Assembly (NCBI RefSeq): GCF_004571025.1
Contig: NZ_SPQT01000014.1
Location: 149,839 to 213,838 of the forward strand
Direction: 5' to 3'
DNA from: Bradyrhizobium niftali
Lineage (GTDB): Bacteria; Pseudomonadota; Alphaproteobacteria; Rhizobiales; Xanthobacteraceae
DNA: 64,000 nucleotides
Numbering within the stretch: position 1 is the first letter of the stretch; every line of letters begins with the position of its first letter. Position numbers and translations under genes: made by a program. The notes under the pieces were generated by a model. It saw only the letters and a program-made list of their open reading frames with translations, made no database searches and was not told the origin of the DNA. Below are positions 23,270 through 31,456 of this stretch, piece after piece.

Positions 23270-25483
23270 ATGGCTTACAAGAATTTCAAGGTTGAGACCG
23301 ACGCCGACGGCATCGCGCTCGTCACCTGGGACATCCCGGGCCGTTCGATGAACGTGCTCGACGAGACCTCGACCAGCGAGCTCGATGCGATCGTCAAGGA
23401 AACCACGGCCGACGCCGCGGTGAAGGGCGTCGTCATCACCTCGGCCAAGGAGGCGTTCTGCGCCGGCGCCGATCTGTCGATGCTGGAAGGCATGAACCAG
23501 GCCTACGCCAAGGTCTTCAGCGAGCAAGGCGAGACGGCGGCGAACCAGATGCTGTTCGACCAGAGCCGGCGCTTCTCGCAGGTGCTGCGCTCGATCGAAA
23601 CCTCCGGCAAGCCGTGGGCGGCCGCGATCAACGGCCTCGCGCTCGGCGGCGGCTTCGAGATCACGCTGTGCTGTCACTACCGTGTGGCGGCTGAGAATCC
23701 CAAGACGCGCCTCGGCCTGCCCGAGGTCAAGGTCGGCCTGTTCCCCGGCGCCGGCGGCACGCAGCGCGTGCCGCGCCTGGTGCCGCCGCAGGACGCGATG
23801 ACCATCCTGCTCAAGGGCGATCCGGTCACGATCGACAAGGCCAAGGCGCTGAATCTGATCCACGCCATCGTTCCGGCCTCCGATCTCATCAAGGCCGCGA
23901 AGGACTGGATCAAGGGCGGCGGCAAGGCCGTCGCGCCCTGGGACGAGAAGGGCTTCAAGCTGCCCGGCGGCCCGGTGTTCTCCAAGGCCGGCATGATGAT
24001 GTTCCCGGCCGGCAACGCGATCTATCGCCGCGAGACCTACGACAACTATCCGGCCGCGCGCGCGATCATGAGCTGCGTCTATGAAGGCCTGCAGTTGCCG
24101 ATCGACGCCGCGCTGCGCGTGGAGTCGCGCTACTTCACCTCGGTGCTGCGCTCCAAGGAAGCGGCCGCGATGATTCGCAGCCTGTTCCTGTCGATGCAGG
24201 AGCTCAACAAGGGCGCGCGTCGTCCGAAGGACGTGCCCGCAACCAAGGTGAAGAAGATCGCCGTGATCGGCGCCGGCTTCATGGGGGCGAGCGTCGGCTA
24301 CGTCTCCGCGCGTGCCGGCCTCGATGTCGTCCTGATCGACCGCGATCAGGAGAGCGCGGACAAGGGCAAGGCGCATGCGCAGAAGGTGATCGAGGAGCAG
24401 ATCAAGAAGGGCCGCGCCAAGCCCGCGGATGCCGAAGCTCTGCTCGCGCGCATCACGCCGACCGCGGACTACGCGGCGCTGAAGGACGTCGACCTCGTCA
24501 TCGAGGCCGTGTTCGAGGACCGCAAGGTCAAGGCGGAGACCTTTGCCAAGGCGCAGGAATATCTGAAGCCGGACGTGGTCTTCGCGTCGAACACCTCGAC
24601 GCTGCCGATCACCTCGCTTGCGGAAGCCTTCAAGGACCAGGGCAAGTTCGTCGGCATCCACTTCTTCTCGCCGGTCGAGAAGATGATGCTGGTCGAGATC
24701 ATCCTCGGCAAGAACACCGGCGATGTCGCGCTCGCGACCGCGCTCGACTATGTCCGGCAGATCGGCAAGACGCCGATCGTGGTCAACGACAGCCGCGGCT
24801 TCTTCGCCAACCGCTGCGTCGGCCGCTACGTCGCCGAAGGCAACGAGATGTTCCTGGAAGGCGTGCCGCCGGCGATGATCGAGAACTGCGCCAAGATGGC
24901 CGGCATGCCGGTCGGCCCGCTCTCGCTGTCGGACGAAGTCGCGCTCGACCTCGGCCTCAAGATCATGAAGGCGACGGAAGCCGACCTCGGCCCGAACGCC
25001 ATCAACCCCGATCAGAAGAAGCTGATGGTGGAGATGGTCGAGAAGCAGGGCCGTCTCGGCCGCAAGAACAGCAAGGGCTTCTACGACTATCCCGAGAAGG
25101 GCAAGGGTCAGAAGAGCCTGTGGCCGGGCCTCTCGGCGTTGCAGCCGAAGCAGCTCGACCCCGACACGCTCGACGTCGAGGAGCTGAAGCAGCGCTTCCT
25201 GGTGGTGCAGGCGGTCGAGGCCGCGCGCACGGTGGAGGATCACGTCATCACCGATCCGCGCGAGGCGGATGTCGGCTCGATCCTCGGCTTCGGCTTCGCG
25301 CCGTTCACCGGCGGCACACTGTCCTACATCGACTTCATGGGCACGAAGAAGTTCGTCGAGCTCTGCCACAAGCTGGAAGCGAAATACGGCTCGCGCTTCA
25401 CGCCGCCGAAGCTGCTCGAGGAGATGGCGGCGAAGGGCGAAACTTTCTACGGCCGATTCGCGCCGAAGAAGGCGGCGGCCTGA
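23270..25483 (+). CDS. FadB/FadJ-type multifunctional enoyl-CoA hydratase / 3-hydroxyacyl-CoA dehydrogenase
   Basis: A 737-residue bifunctional beta-oxidation protein. The N-terminal crotonase domain (about 1-200) has SAKEAFCAGADLSML for the oxyanion hole and the catalytic pair in GGGFEITLCCHYR and LPEVKVGLFPGAGGTQR. The NAD domain begins near residue 330 with AVIGAGFMGASVGYVSARAG and continues with the HFFSPVEKMMLVEII motif. Two C-terminal 3HCDH domains follow. It hydrates enoyl-CoA and oxidises the hydroxyacyl-CoA, feeding fadA. A rho-independent terminator closes the module at 25,508. Confidence 0.94.
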   Translation: MAYKNFKVETDADGIALVTWDIPGRSMNVLDETSTSELDAIVKETTADAAVKGVVITSAKEAFCAGADLSMLEGMNQAYAKVFSEQGETAANQMLFDQSRRFSQVLRSIETSGKPWAAAINGLALGGGFEITLCCHYRVAAENPKTRLGLPEVKVGLFPGAGGTQRVPRLVPPQDAMTILLKGDPVTIDKAKALNLIHAIVPASDLIKAAKDWIKGGGKAVAPWDEKGFKLPGGPVFSKAGMMMFPAGNAIYRRETYDNYPAARAIMSCVYEGLQLPIDAALRVESRYFTSVLRSKEAAAMIRSLFLSMQELNKGARRPKDVPATKVKKIAVIGAGFMGASVGYVSARAGLDVVLIDRDQESADKGKAHAQKVIEEQIKKGRAKPADAEALLARITPTADYAALKDVDLVIEAVFEDRKVKAETFAKAQEYLKPDVVFASNTSTLPITSLAEAFKDQGKFVGIHFFSPVEKMMLVEIILGKNTGDVALATALDYVRQIGKTPIVVNDSRGFFANRCVGRYVAEGNEMFLEGVPPAMIENCAKMAGMPVGPLSLSDEVALDLGLKIMKATEADLGPNAINPDQKKLMVEMVEKQGRLGRKNSKGFYDYPEKGKGQKSLWPGLSALQPKQLDPDTLDVEELKQRFLVVQAVEAARTVEDHVITDPREADVGSILGFGFAPFTGGTLSYIDFMGTKKFVELCHKLEAKYGSRFTPPKLLEEMAAKGETFYGRFAPKKAAA

Positions 25484-25507
25484 TTCGCCCCAAGGTTATT
25501 TGAAGAC

Positions 25508-25540
25508 AAAGGCCGGATCATCGATCCGGCCTTTTTGTTT
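25508..25540 (+). terminator. Terminator after the beta-oxidation module
   Basis: Stem AAAGGCCGGATC / GATCCGGCCTTT with loop ATC, followed by a T-rich tract. It lies 25 bases after the FadB-type stop codon. Confidence 0.88.
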
Positions 25541-25783
25541 GGGCGATGTCATCACGGTTGCGTCAGGAGGTTCCCGATCTGTGGAACCGGTCACAGAATT
25601 CGCGTAGGAACCGTGCCAGAGTCCCGCTGCCGCGGTGTCGCGCAATTGTCATAGGCGCGTCAAAGCGGCGCCGTTCTTTTGCTCGGCCCTGGCACTAGTC
25701 TTGCTGTGGGACAGGGGCATGAACCCGTTGGGACGCTTGCCGATCCATCGGCAAGTTGCAGACGAAATAAGAAAGTGTCCTTG
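25541..25783. other. Intergenic stretch before small ORF
   Basis: A gap of 243 bases (about 300 from the FadB stop). It contains GGAAC at 25583 followed at 16 bases by GTA, a weak match to the extracytoplasmic stress sigma factor EcfG promoter of rhizobia. No gene is evident. Confidence 0.35.
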
Positions 25784-26002
25784 ATGAACTCTTTGGTGCT
25801 GCGGAAGACCGCGCTCGGCCGCGATCTCACCGCGAAATACGCTGTTGCATCCACAAATGGCCGTCTCTGGCTGCAACAGAAGCCGGCACGCCTGCGCCGC
25901 AAGGGGCCTGTGCTTTGGGCAGCCCTGGCGTTACTTGTGCTGGCGGCGGATTTTCTGCTCGGGTGTCTCGCTTGGCTCGCCGTCGATTTCGTCATCGGAT
26001 GA
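25784..26002 (+). CDS. Possible small membrane protein
   Basis: A 72-residue frame, MNSLVLRKTALGRDLT onward, with a basic N-terminal half and one strong hydrophobic helix (WAALALLVLAADFLLGCLAW). There is no good ribosome site before the ATG. Its last 72 bases overlap the end of an opposite-strand membrane protein gene, so at least part of one frame is probably not real. I do not recognise it. It is included because the gap is otherwise empty and the composition is protein-like. Confidence 0.3.
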   Translation: MNSLVLRKTALGRDLTAKYAVASTNGRLWLQQKPARLRRKGPVLWAALALLVLAADFLLGCLAWLAVDFVIG

Positions 26003-26239
26003 GACGTTGCGCGCGTGCAGCACATAGGCTGCCAAGAGATAGGCGAGCTGGCTGACGACAAGACAGATGGCAATGACGATCACGCCCGCCATCATCCCGA
26101 ATTCGTAAACGCGCAGAATTATCGCCGAGAAAACTGCGATGAGCGGCGAGGTCAAGACCAGCGCCCAGATCTTGTAGACGTAACCTGTCGCTAATCCCAC
26201 CAGCGCACTTGCGACGATCAGGACGAAGACAATCGTCAA
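25931..26239 (-). CDS. Small three-helix membrane protein
   Basis: About 102 residues with three hydrophobic segments (TIVFVLIVASALVGLATGYV, ALVLTSPLIAVFSAIIL, VIVIAICLVVSQLAYLLAAY) and an acidic, hydrophilic tail. There is no ATG near the start. A TTG at 26239 is preferred because GGAG lies six bases upstream; the TTG at 26245 would be too close to it. No family is recognised. The gene stands alone between the convergent small ORF and the GST gene. Confidence 0.55.
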   Translation of the reverse strand: MTIVFVLIVASALVGLATGYVYKIWALVLTSPLIAVFSAIILRVYEFGMMAGVIVIAICLVVSQLAYLLAAYVLHARNVSSDDEIDGEPSETPEQKIRRQHK

Positions 26240-26410
26240 GTTCAACTCCGATGAGAGTCCAAATAATCTTCAACAATTCCGCCACGCTCGCCCGCTTTGC
26301 GGGTGCTGACAAGACAGCACTACTTACATTTGGTGAACAGCAGGTCATAAGTCTAATTAAGGTACGATGATCCGGCGAAATGGGTTCGCTCCGCCGGGCA
26401 GCAAATTAGG

Positions 26411-26442
26411 AAAGGCCGGATCGTCGGTCCGGCCTTTCGCTT
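26411..26442 (-). terminator. Hairpin downstream of gst
   Basis: Stem AAAGGCCGGA / TCCGGCCTTT with a seven-base loop, 20 bases beyond the GST stop. The T-tract on the minus strand is short. The arms resemble the terminator at 25,508. Confidence 0.65.
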
Positions 26443-26459
26443 TTGCGTCTTGCGAGCGC

Positions 26460-27074
26460 TTACTTCGTCTGGGCCAGCCCTTCCTTCCTCAGCGCCTCCT
26501 GCACCTGCGGCCGCGCTGCGACGCGGGTCTGGTAGGCAGTGAGGTTGGGCATCGCCGAAAGGTCGAACTTCATCCGCTCGCCCCAGGTCAGCATCGTGAA
26601 GAGATAGCCGTCGGCAACCGTGAACTGCTTGCCCATCAGGTAGTCGCGGCCGGCGAGCTGGCTGTCGATGTATTTCAGCTTGCCCATGACGCGGTCCTTG
26701 AAGAACGCCTTGGCCTCGTCGTTCAGCGCCGGTGCGAACAGCGGACCGAAGCTCTTGTGCACCTCCGAGGTGAGGAAGTTCAGCCATTCGAGCAGTTTGT
26801 AGCGCTCGGCACTGCCGTGGGCGGGCGCCAGCGCCTTGGCAGTAGCCTGATCGGCGATCATCTGGACAATCACCGGGCCTTCGGTCACGATCTCACCGCT
26901 GTCGAGGCCCAGCGCAGGGACCTGGCCCTTGGGGTTCAGCTTCAGATAATCCTCACCATTTTCGAGCTTCTTGGCCCGGATATCGACCTTGACCAGCTCG
27001 TAGGGCAGGCCGGCCTCGAGGAGCGCGATGTGGGGGGACAGGGAGCAGGCGCCGGGCGAGTAATAGAGTTTCAT
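26460..27074 (-). CDS. Glutathione S-transferase
   Basis: A 204-residue GST. The thioredoxin-like N-terminal domain has MKLYYSPGACSLSPHIALLE with the beta-class cysteine near residue 10, then the cis-proline loop KGQVPALGLDSGEIVTEG for glutathione binding. An all-helical C-terminal domain follows. It detoxifies electrophiles in the cytoplasm. The start has GAGGAAATTCC just upstream. It is divergent from a MarR regulator, and two ATGCA-N2-TGCAT sites lie in the shared promoter, so MarR probably represses it. Glutamate-cysteine ligase, the first enzyme of glutathione synthesis, is close by at 27,795. Confidence 0.94.
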   Translation of the reverse strand: MKLYYSPGACSLSPHIALLEAGLPYELVKVDIRAKKLENGEDYLKLNPKGQVPALGLDSGEIVTEGPVIVQMIADQATAKALAPAHGSAERYKLLEWLNFLTSEVHKSFGPLFAPALNDEAKAFFKDRVMGKLKYIDSQLAGRDYLMGKQFTVADGYLFTMLTWGERMKFDLSAMPNLTAYQTRVAARPQVQEALRKEGLAQTK

Positions 27075-27120
27075 GGAATTTCCTCCTCTTGTTGCTTGGC
27101 TTGGGCGAATGAACGCCTAC

Positions 27121-27160
27121 ATGCACCTGCATGCAATAGTCAAGATTGATGCAGGTGCAT
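27121..27160. promoter_or_regulatory. Putative MarR operator pair
   Basis: ATGCACCTGCAT (27121-27132) and its reverse complement ATGCAGGTGCAT (27149-27160), each an ATGCA-N2-TGCAT dyad, 28 bases apart centre to centre. They sit between the gst start (27074) and the MarR start (27201). Confidence 0.65.
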
Positions 27161-27200
27161 CGAGTGGGGTAAGAGACGGGCGACGAGTTTGAGTGGGATC

Positions 27201-27698
27201 ATGAAACGCAAACCATCGACCGAGGCAACCGCCGCCTGGATCCGCCTGATGCGGGTGCAGAGCCGCGTCCTCGACTGCGTCGAGCAGGACCTGAAGAAGT
27301 CGGGGTTCCCGCCGCTGGCCTGGTATGACGCGCTGCTCGAACTGTCGCGCGCGCCCTCCGGCGAGTTGCGGCCTGTGGAACTCGAACGGCAGATGCTGAT
27401 CCCGCAATACTCCACCTCGCGCCTGATCGACCGCCTGGTCGACGAGGGGCTCGCCTCGCGGCGCGAATGCAAGATCGACAAGCGCGGACAGTTCGTCGAG
27501 ATCACCGAAGCCGGCCGCGAGTTGCAGAAGCGGATGTGGAGTGCCTATTCCGCTGCGATCGAGAAATATGTCGGTTCGAAATTGTCCGATGCCGATGCCG
27601 TCAAGCTCAGCGGCCTGCTCGACCGGCTGGGCTGCTCGTGTGGCGAGATGAAGCTGCCGCCCGCCGCCAACGTCAACGAAAGCACGCCGTCGCGATGA
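27201..27698 (+). CDS. MarR-family transcriptional regulator
   Basis: A 165-residue regulator with the MarR winged helix: LSRAPSGELRPVELERQML, YSTSRLIDRLVDEGLASR and the wing DKRGQFVEITEAGRELQ. The DNA-binding arrangement is normal. The start ATG at 27201 has GAGTGGGATC before it; a TTG at 27189 is also in frame. It is divergent from a GST gene and likely represses both promoters until an electrophile or phenolic ligand binds. The last residues (a CSCGE segment) contain two cysteines that could make it redox-sensitive; this is speculation. Confidence 0.9.
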   Translation: MKRKPSTEATAAWIRLMRVQSRVLDCVEQDLKKSGFPPLAWYDALLELSRAPSGELRPVELERQMLIPQYSTSRLIDRLVDEGLASRRECKIDKRGQFVEITEAGRELQKRMWSAYSAAIEKYVGSKLSDADAVKLSGLLDRLGCSCGEMKLPPAANVNESTPSR

Positions 27699-27794
27699 TC
27701 GCGCGGCAAACCAGCACGTCTGCGCGCCCGGTGGGTTCGCGGACCATCCCGTCACCCGCGCATTCGGTCGAAGCGCTTTTGATTAGAGTTTGAT

Positions 27795-29165
27795 ATGGCG
27801 CGAGACCAGATCGATATGACGCCGTTGCAGTCGCGCGACGAGCTCGTTGCGTGGTTCGAGGAGGGCTGCAAGAACCCGTCCGAATTCCGCTTGGGCACCG
27901 AGCACGAGAAGACGCCGTTCACGCTCGAAGGGCACCGTCCGGTGCCTTACGAAGGCGCGCGCGGCATTGGCGCGCTGCTCGAGGGCATGAAGCTCCTGCT
28001 CGGCTGGGAGCCGATCATGGAGAAGGGCAACATCATCGGCCTCTACGACGTCACCGGCGGCGGCGCGATCTCGCTCGAGCCGGGCGGACAGTTCGAGCTT
28101 TCCGGTGCGCCGGTCGAGAACGTGCACCAGACCCAGAGCGAGCTGATGGCGCATCTGGCGCAGGTGCGCGAGATCGCAACGCCGCTCGGCATTGGCTTCC
28201 TCGGGCTCGGCATGACGCCGTCCTGGTCGCGCGCCGACATTCCGGTGATGCCCAAGGGGCGCTACAAGATCATGACCAACTACATGCCGAAGGTCGGCCA
28301 GTACGGCCTCGACATGATGTACCGGACCTGCACGGTGCAGACCAATCTCGACTTCTCCTCCGAAGCCGACATGGTCAAGAAGCTGCGCGTGTCGCTCGCG
28401 CTCCAGCCGGTCGCAACCGCGCTGTTCGCAAATTCGCCGTTCACCGAAGGCAAGCCGAACGGCTTCCTCTCCTTCCGCTCCGAGATCTGGCGCGACACGG
28501 ACAATGCGCGCGCGGGCATGATGCCCTGGGCGTTCGAGGACGGCATGGGCTTCGAGCGCTATGTCGACTACGCGCTCGACGTGCCCATGTATTTCGTCAA
28601 GCGCGGCGAAGAGTACATCGACGTCTCGGGCTCCTCGTTCCGCGCCTTCTTCGACGGCCGCAACAACAATCTTCCCGGCGAGCGGCCGACATTGTCGGAC
28701 TGGGCCAACCATCTCTCGACGATCTTCCCGGAAGTGCGGCTGAAGCGCTATCTCGAGATGCGCGGCTCCGATGGCGGACCGTGGGGCCGTCTGCCAGCGC
28801 TGCCGGCGTTCTGGGTCGGGCTGCTCTATGACGATGTGTCGCTCGATGCCGCCTGGGACATGGTGAAGCACTGGACCGCGCATGAGCGCCAGGCCCTGCG
28901 CGACGACGTGCCGCGCTTCGGCTTCAAGGCGCGGATCAGGGACCGCTATCTGTTCGAGATCGCCAAGGAATGCCTCGTTCTGGCACATGCCGGCCTGCGC
29001 CGGCGCGGCCGGATCGACCAGCTCGGCCGCGACGAGACGCGGCATCTGGAGCCGCTCGACCGCATTATCGATTCCGGCCGCACGCCGGCCGAGGAAATGC
29101 TGGAGAAGTTCAACGGCCCCTGGAAGGGCTCCGTGGAACCGGCCTACGCGGAATACGCGTTCTAG
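27795..29165 (+). CDS. gshA: Glutamate--cysteine ligase (alphaproteobacterial type)
   Basis: A 456-residue ATP-dependent ligase joining glutamate and cysteine, the first step of glutathione synthesis. It belongs to the GCS2 family close to plant enzymes. Hallmarks are the N-terminal FRLGTEHEKTPF, SLEPGGQFELSGAP and the C-terminal RGSDGGPW region (MRGSDGGPWGRLPALPAF) for substrate binding. The length fits the family. It is cytoplasmic. It lies downstream of the MarR gene with about 96 bases between, near the GST gene, giving a small glutathione-linked cluster. Confidence 0.94.
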   Translation: MARDQIDMTPLQSRDELVAWFEEGCKNPSEFRLGTEHEKTPFTLEGHRPVPYEGARGIGALLEGMKLLLGWEPIMEKGNIIGLYDVTGGGAISLEPGGQFELSGAPVENVHQTQSELMAHLAQVREIATPLGIGFLGLGMTPSWSRADIPVMPKGRYKIMTNYMPKVGQYGLDMMYRTCTVQTNLDFSSEADMVKKLRVSLALQPVATALFANSPFTEGKPNGFLSFRSEIWRDTDNARAGMMPWAFEDGMGFERYVDYALDVPMYFVKRGEEYIDVSGSSFRAFFDGRNNNLPGERPTLSDWANHLSTIFPEVRLKRYLEMRGSDGGPWGRLPALPAFWVGLLYDDVSLDAAWDMVKHWTAHERQALRDDVPRFGFKARIRDRYLFEIAKECLVLAHAGLRRRGRIDQLGRDETRHLEPLDRIIDSGRTPAEEMLEKFNGPWKGSVEPAYAEYAF

Positions 29166-29300
29166 CTGCGCGAAGTACGCGTTCTAGACCAACAGGCCGA
29201 CGACCAGGACTTGAGCCGTTCATCGCCCATACAGGTTTGCGGCGATCAAATGACCGGCTGAAAAAACCTGAGCGTCGCCAATAACTCGAAAGCTGTTCTG

Positions 29301-29873
29301 ATGGGGAAGGGCCGCCTGTCCGTCATGGCAAGGGTCTTGGCAAGCGTCGTGGCATGCGCCGCGCTGCTTTCGCTCGCGGTTGCGAGCTGGCCTGCAAGCG
29401 CCCAGACGGCATTCGACCGGCCCGGCGGCGACTATTTCAGCACGCCGGTCACATCGGGCGACCCCGAGGATTGCGCGCTGCTGTGCGAGCGTGACCGCCG
29501 TTGCCGCTCCTGGAGCTTCAACTATCCCGACGTCGAGGGCGGCTCAGCGGTGTGCTGGCTGAAGAACACGGTGCCGGCACGCGTGCCGGGCAGTTGCTGC
29601 ATCTCCGGCGTCCGCGGCGCCGGCGTGATCGAGCCGCGCGTCGAAGGCGTGGAGACCTCGATCGACCGCCCCGGTGGCGATTTGCGCAATTTCGAGCTCA
29701 AGGACGGTGAAGGCGAGGAGGCCTGCAAGGCCGCTTGCACCGCCGACAACAAGTGCCGCGCCTTCACCTATGCCCGCCCCGGCTACACCGGCCGCGAGGC
29801 GCGCTGCTTCCTGAAAAAGGAAATCAAGCCGCCGCGCCGCAAGGCGGGGTTCACGTCGGGCGTGGTGCGGTAG
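29301..29873 (+). CDS. Secreted protein with two PAN/Apple domains
   Basis: A 190-residue exported protein. The N-terminus has a signal peptide (MARVLASVVACAALLSLAVA then SWPASAQ). Two PAN-like modules follow, starting FDRPGGDYFSTPVTSGDPED and IDRPGGDLRNFELKDGEGEE. Each has the regular Cys pattern (CALLCERDRRCRSWSF; CKAACTADNKCRAFTYARPG) expected for disulfides. PAN domains bind proteins or carbohydrates, so it is probably a periplasmic or surface binding protein. No enzymatic motif is visible. It is a single gene, and a family D repeat follows it. Confidence 0.85.
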   Translation: MGKGRLSVMARVLASVVACAALLSLAVASWPASAQTAFDRPGGDYFSTPVTSGDPEDCALLCERDRRCRSWSFNYPDVEGGSAVCWLKNTVPARVPGSCCISGVRGAGVIEPRVEGVETSIDRPGGDLRNFELKDGEGEEACKAACTADNKCRAFTYARPGYTGREARCFLKKEIKPPRRKAGFTSGVVR

Positions 29874-29890
29874 CACGCAGCTCTCACCGC

Positions 29891-29970
29891 CGTCATTGCG
29901 AGCGTAGCGAAGCAATCCAGGCTGCCGCCGCGGAAGGATTCTCGATTGCTTCGCTGCGCTCGCAATGACG
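29891..29970. repeat. Family D palindromic repeat
   Basis: CGTCATTGCGAGCGTAGCGA, then GAAGCAATCCAG on the left, and GATTGCTTCGCTGCGCTCGC, then AATGACG on the right. It is a classic Bradyrhizobium-type intergenic hairpin unrelated to families A-C. It sits between two converging genes. Confidence 0.9.
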
Positions 29971-29990
29971 AGGAGGACGAAGCGGACATC

Positions 29991-30557
29991 TCACTCCGCC
30001 GCGATTACCGTGAGCTCCGGCCACAGCGCCTTCCATCGCGCGGTCTTCACCGCGTAACTTGCCGCGGAAAAATTCGGGCCCGGATTGGGCCGCGCAATCA
30101 ATCCCGCGACATCGCCAAAGCCATGCGGCGCGTAGACCTCGTAGCCGTCGCCTGCGCGCCTGCCCCCGACTTGCGTGTTCTGCGTGAGGAAGCGGTCGAT
30201 GCCATCCGTCGAGCACGTCAGGGGCGGATAGGGCAGGCCGTGCTTGCCCGGATACCACAGATGCACACGCGCCTGGTTGCGGATCTCGACCTTGACGCCG
30301 AGATGCCCGAGTCTCGCCTCCAGCTCGCGGATTACCGCGTCCTCCGCCTCCCATGAGGTATCGGAGTCGAAATAGAAGACGTCGTAGTCGGCGATGCCGT
30401 GATCGACTGCGCGATCCGTGAGCACGTTCCACGCCGTCTGCACCAGGCATCCCGACACCAGCCAGGCATCGGGCAGGGCAAGACGCGCGAGCTCGTCGAT
30501 GATCGCCGCGTTGATCGGATTGCGCAGGGCGAGAGCGAGAAATTCGTCGCGGGTCAT
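29991..30557 (-). CDS. Nucleotidyltransferase family protein (DUF925-like)
   Basis: A 188-residue protein of the PF06042-like family with a minimal nucleotidyltransferase fold. VSGCLVQTAWNVLT and DYDVFYFDSDTSWEAED supply the GxV and paired-aspartate metal-binding motif. Substrate and biological role are unknown. The start at 30557 follows repeat A2; the frame is open upstream only because of that repeat. It is a single gene read away from the signal peptidase gene cluster. Confidence 0.8.
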   Translation of the reverse strand: MTRDEFLALALRNPINAAIIDELARLALPDAWLVSGCLVQTAWNVLTDRAVDHGIADYDVFYFDSDTSWEAEDAVIRELEARLGHLGVKVEIRNQARVHLWYPGKHGLPYPPLTCSTDGIDRFLTQNTQVGGRRAGDGYEVYAPHGFGDVAGLIARPNPGPNFSAASYAVKTARWKALWPELTVIAAE

Positions 30558-30564
30558 CGGAAAT

Positions 30565-30664
30565 CGTAGGGTGGGCAAAGGCGCGCTCTTCGCGCGTCGT
30601 GCCCACCATCTCTCCACGTTGCGACAGACGTGGTGGGCACGCTTCCGCTTTGCCCACCCTACGA
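30565..30664. repeat. Family A palindromic repeat, copy A2
   Basis: CGTAGGGTGGGCAAAG and CTTTGCCCACCCTACG at its ends, with inner GTGCCCACC and GGTGGGCAC. Lies between the lepB stop and the nucleotidyltransferase start. Confidence 0.92.
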
Positions 30665-30676
30665 TCTACGTTCCGC

Positions 30677-31456
30677 TCAATGCACCGCGGTGAAGAACCG
30701 CGCCAGGCGGAAACCGGACAGCCAGGTCCACACCGGCTGGCCGCGCATGCCGAGATCCCAGGAGCCGAGCACGGCATCCGCACGTCCGACCAGATTGTCG
30801 ATCGGCAGCATGCCGACGCCGCCGGAGCGCAGCGGCACGCGGCTGTCGGCGGAGTTGTCGCGGTTGTCGCCGAGCACGAAGAGATGTCCTGCCGGCACCG
30901 TCACCTCGGGCGTGTTGTCGAGCGGACCGTTGTCGCGCATCTTGAAGATCAGGTGCGAGACGCCGTTGGGCAGCGTCTCGACGTATCGGTAGGCGGGCTC
31001 GCTGCCGCCATTGTCGTCCTCGGCGGCGCCGACGCCGTCGGGCTTGAGCTCGGCGGGCCGGTCGTTGATGAAGAGCTGGCCCTGCCGCATCTGGATGCGG
31101 TCGCCGGGCAGACCCACGACGCGCTTCACCCAGGCCTGCGAGCGATCGCCGGGCCAGCGGAACACGACGACGTCGCCCTGCTTCGGCGTCTCCGCGAACA
31201 CGCGGCCGCTCTCGGGCAGGTTGATCTGGATCGGCAGCGACGAGGTGCCGTAGCCATAGGGGAATTTCGAGGCGAGCAACGCATCGCCGATCAGCAGCGT
31301 CGGCTCCATCGAGCCCGACGGCACGTAGAACGGCTCGGCAAGCGCGCCCTTGGCGATGAACACCGCGACGACGATGCCGGCGAGTTGCACCAGCTGCCCG
31401 CCCCAGCCGCTGCTCTTCCGCTTGGTGGCGGTCGCAGTCACCTTCTCGACACTCAT
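30677..31456 (-). CDS. lepB: Signal peptidase I
   Basis: A 259-residue membrane serine protease that removes signal peptides from exported proteins. One N-terminal membrane segment (LVQLAGIVVAVFIAKGALAE) is followed by the catalytic box with Ser49 in PSGSMEPTLLIGD and Lys111 in WVKRVVGLPGD. The C-terminal GDNRDNSADSR box E is intact. Its ATG overlaps the stop of the upstream TldD gene by four bases (31453-31456), so the two are coupled. The active site faces the periplasm. The family is essential in most bacteria. Confidence 0.94.
   Translation of the reverse strand: MSVEKVTATATKRKSSGWGGQLVQLAGIVVAVFIAKGALAEPFYVPSGSMEPTLLIGDALLASKFPYGYGTSSLPIQINLPESGRVFAETPKQGDVVVFRWPGDRSQAWVKRVVGLPGDRIQMRQGQLFINDRPAELKPDGVGAAEDDNGGSEPAYRYVETLPNGVSHLIFKMRDNGPLDNTPEVTVPAGHLFVLGDNRDNSADSRVPLRSGGVGMLPIDNLVGRADAVLGSWDLGMRGQPVWTWLSGFRLARFFTAVH

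Noticed and set aside
21794..25369. A long minus-strand frame of 1191 codons opposite thiolase and FadB
   Set aside because: It is the antisense shadow of two strongly conserved enzymes in GC-rich DNA. Its residues (His, Arg and Ala-rich, no family motif) are typical of such shadows.
29891..29970. Family D hairpin considered as a tRNA or other stable RNA
   Set aside because: It has simple long arms without a cloverleaf, anticodon or CCA, and matches a known type of intergenic hairpin.
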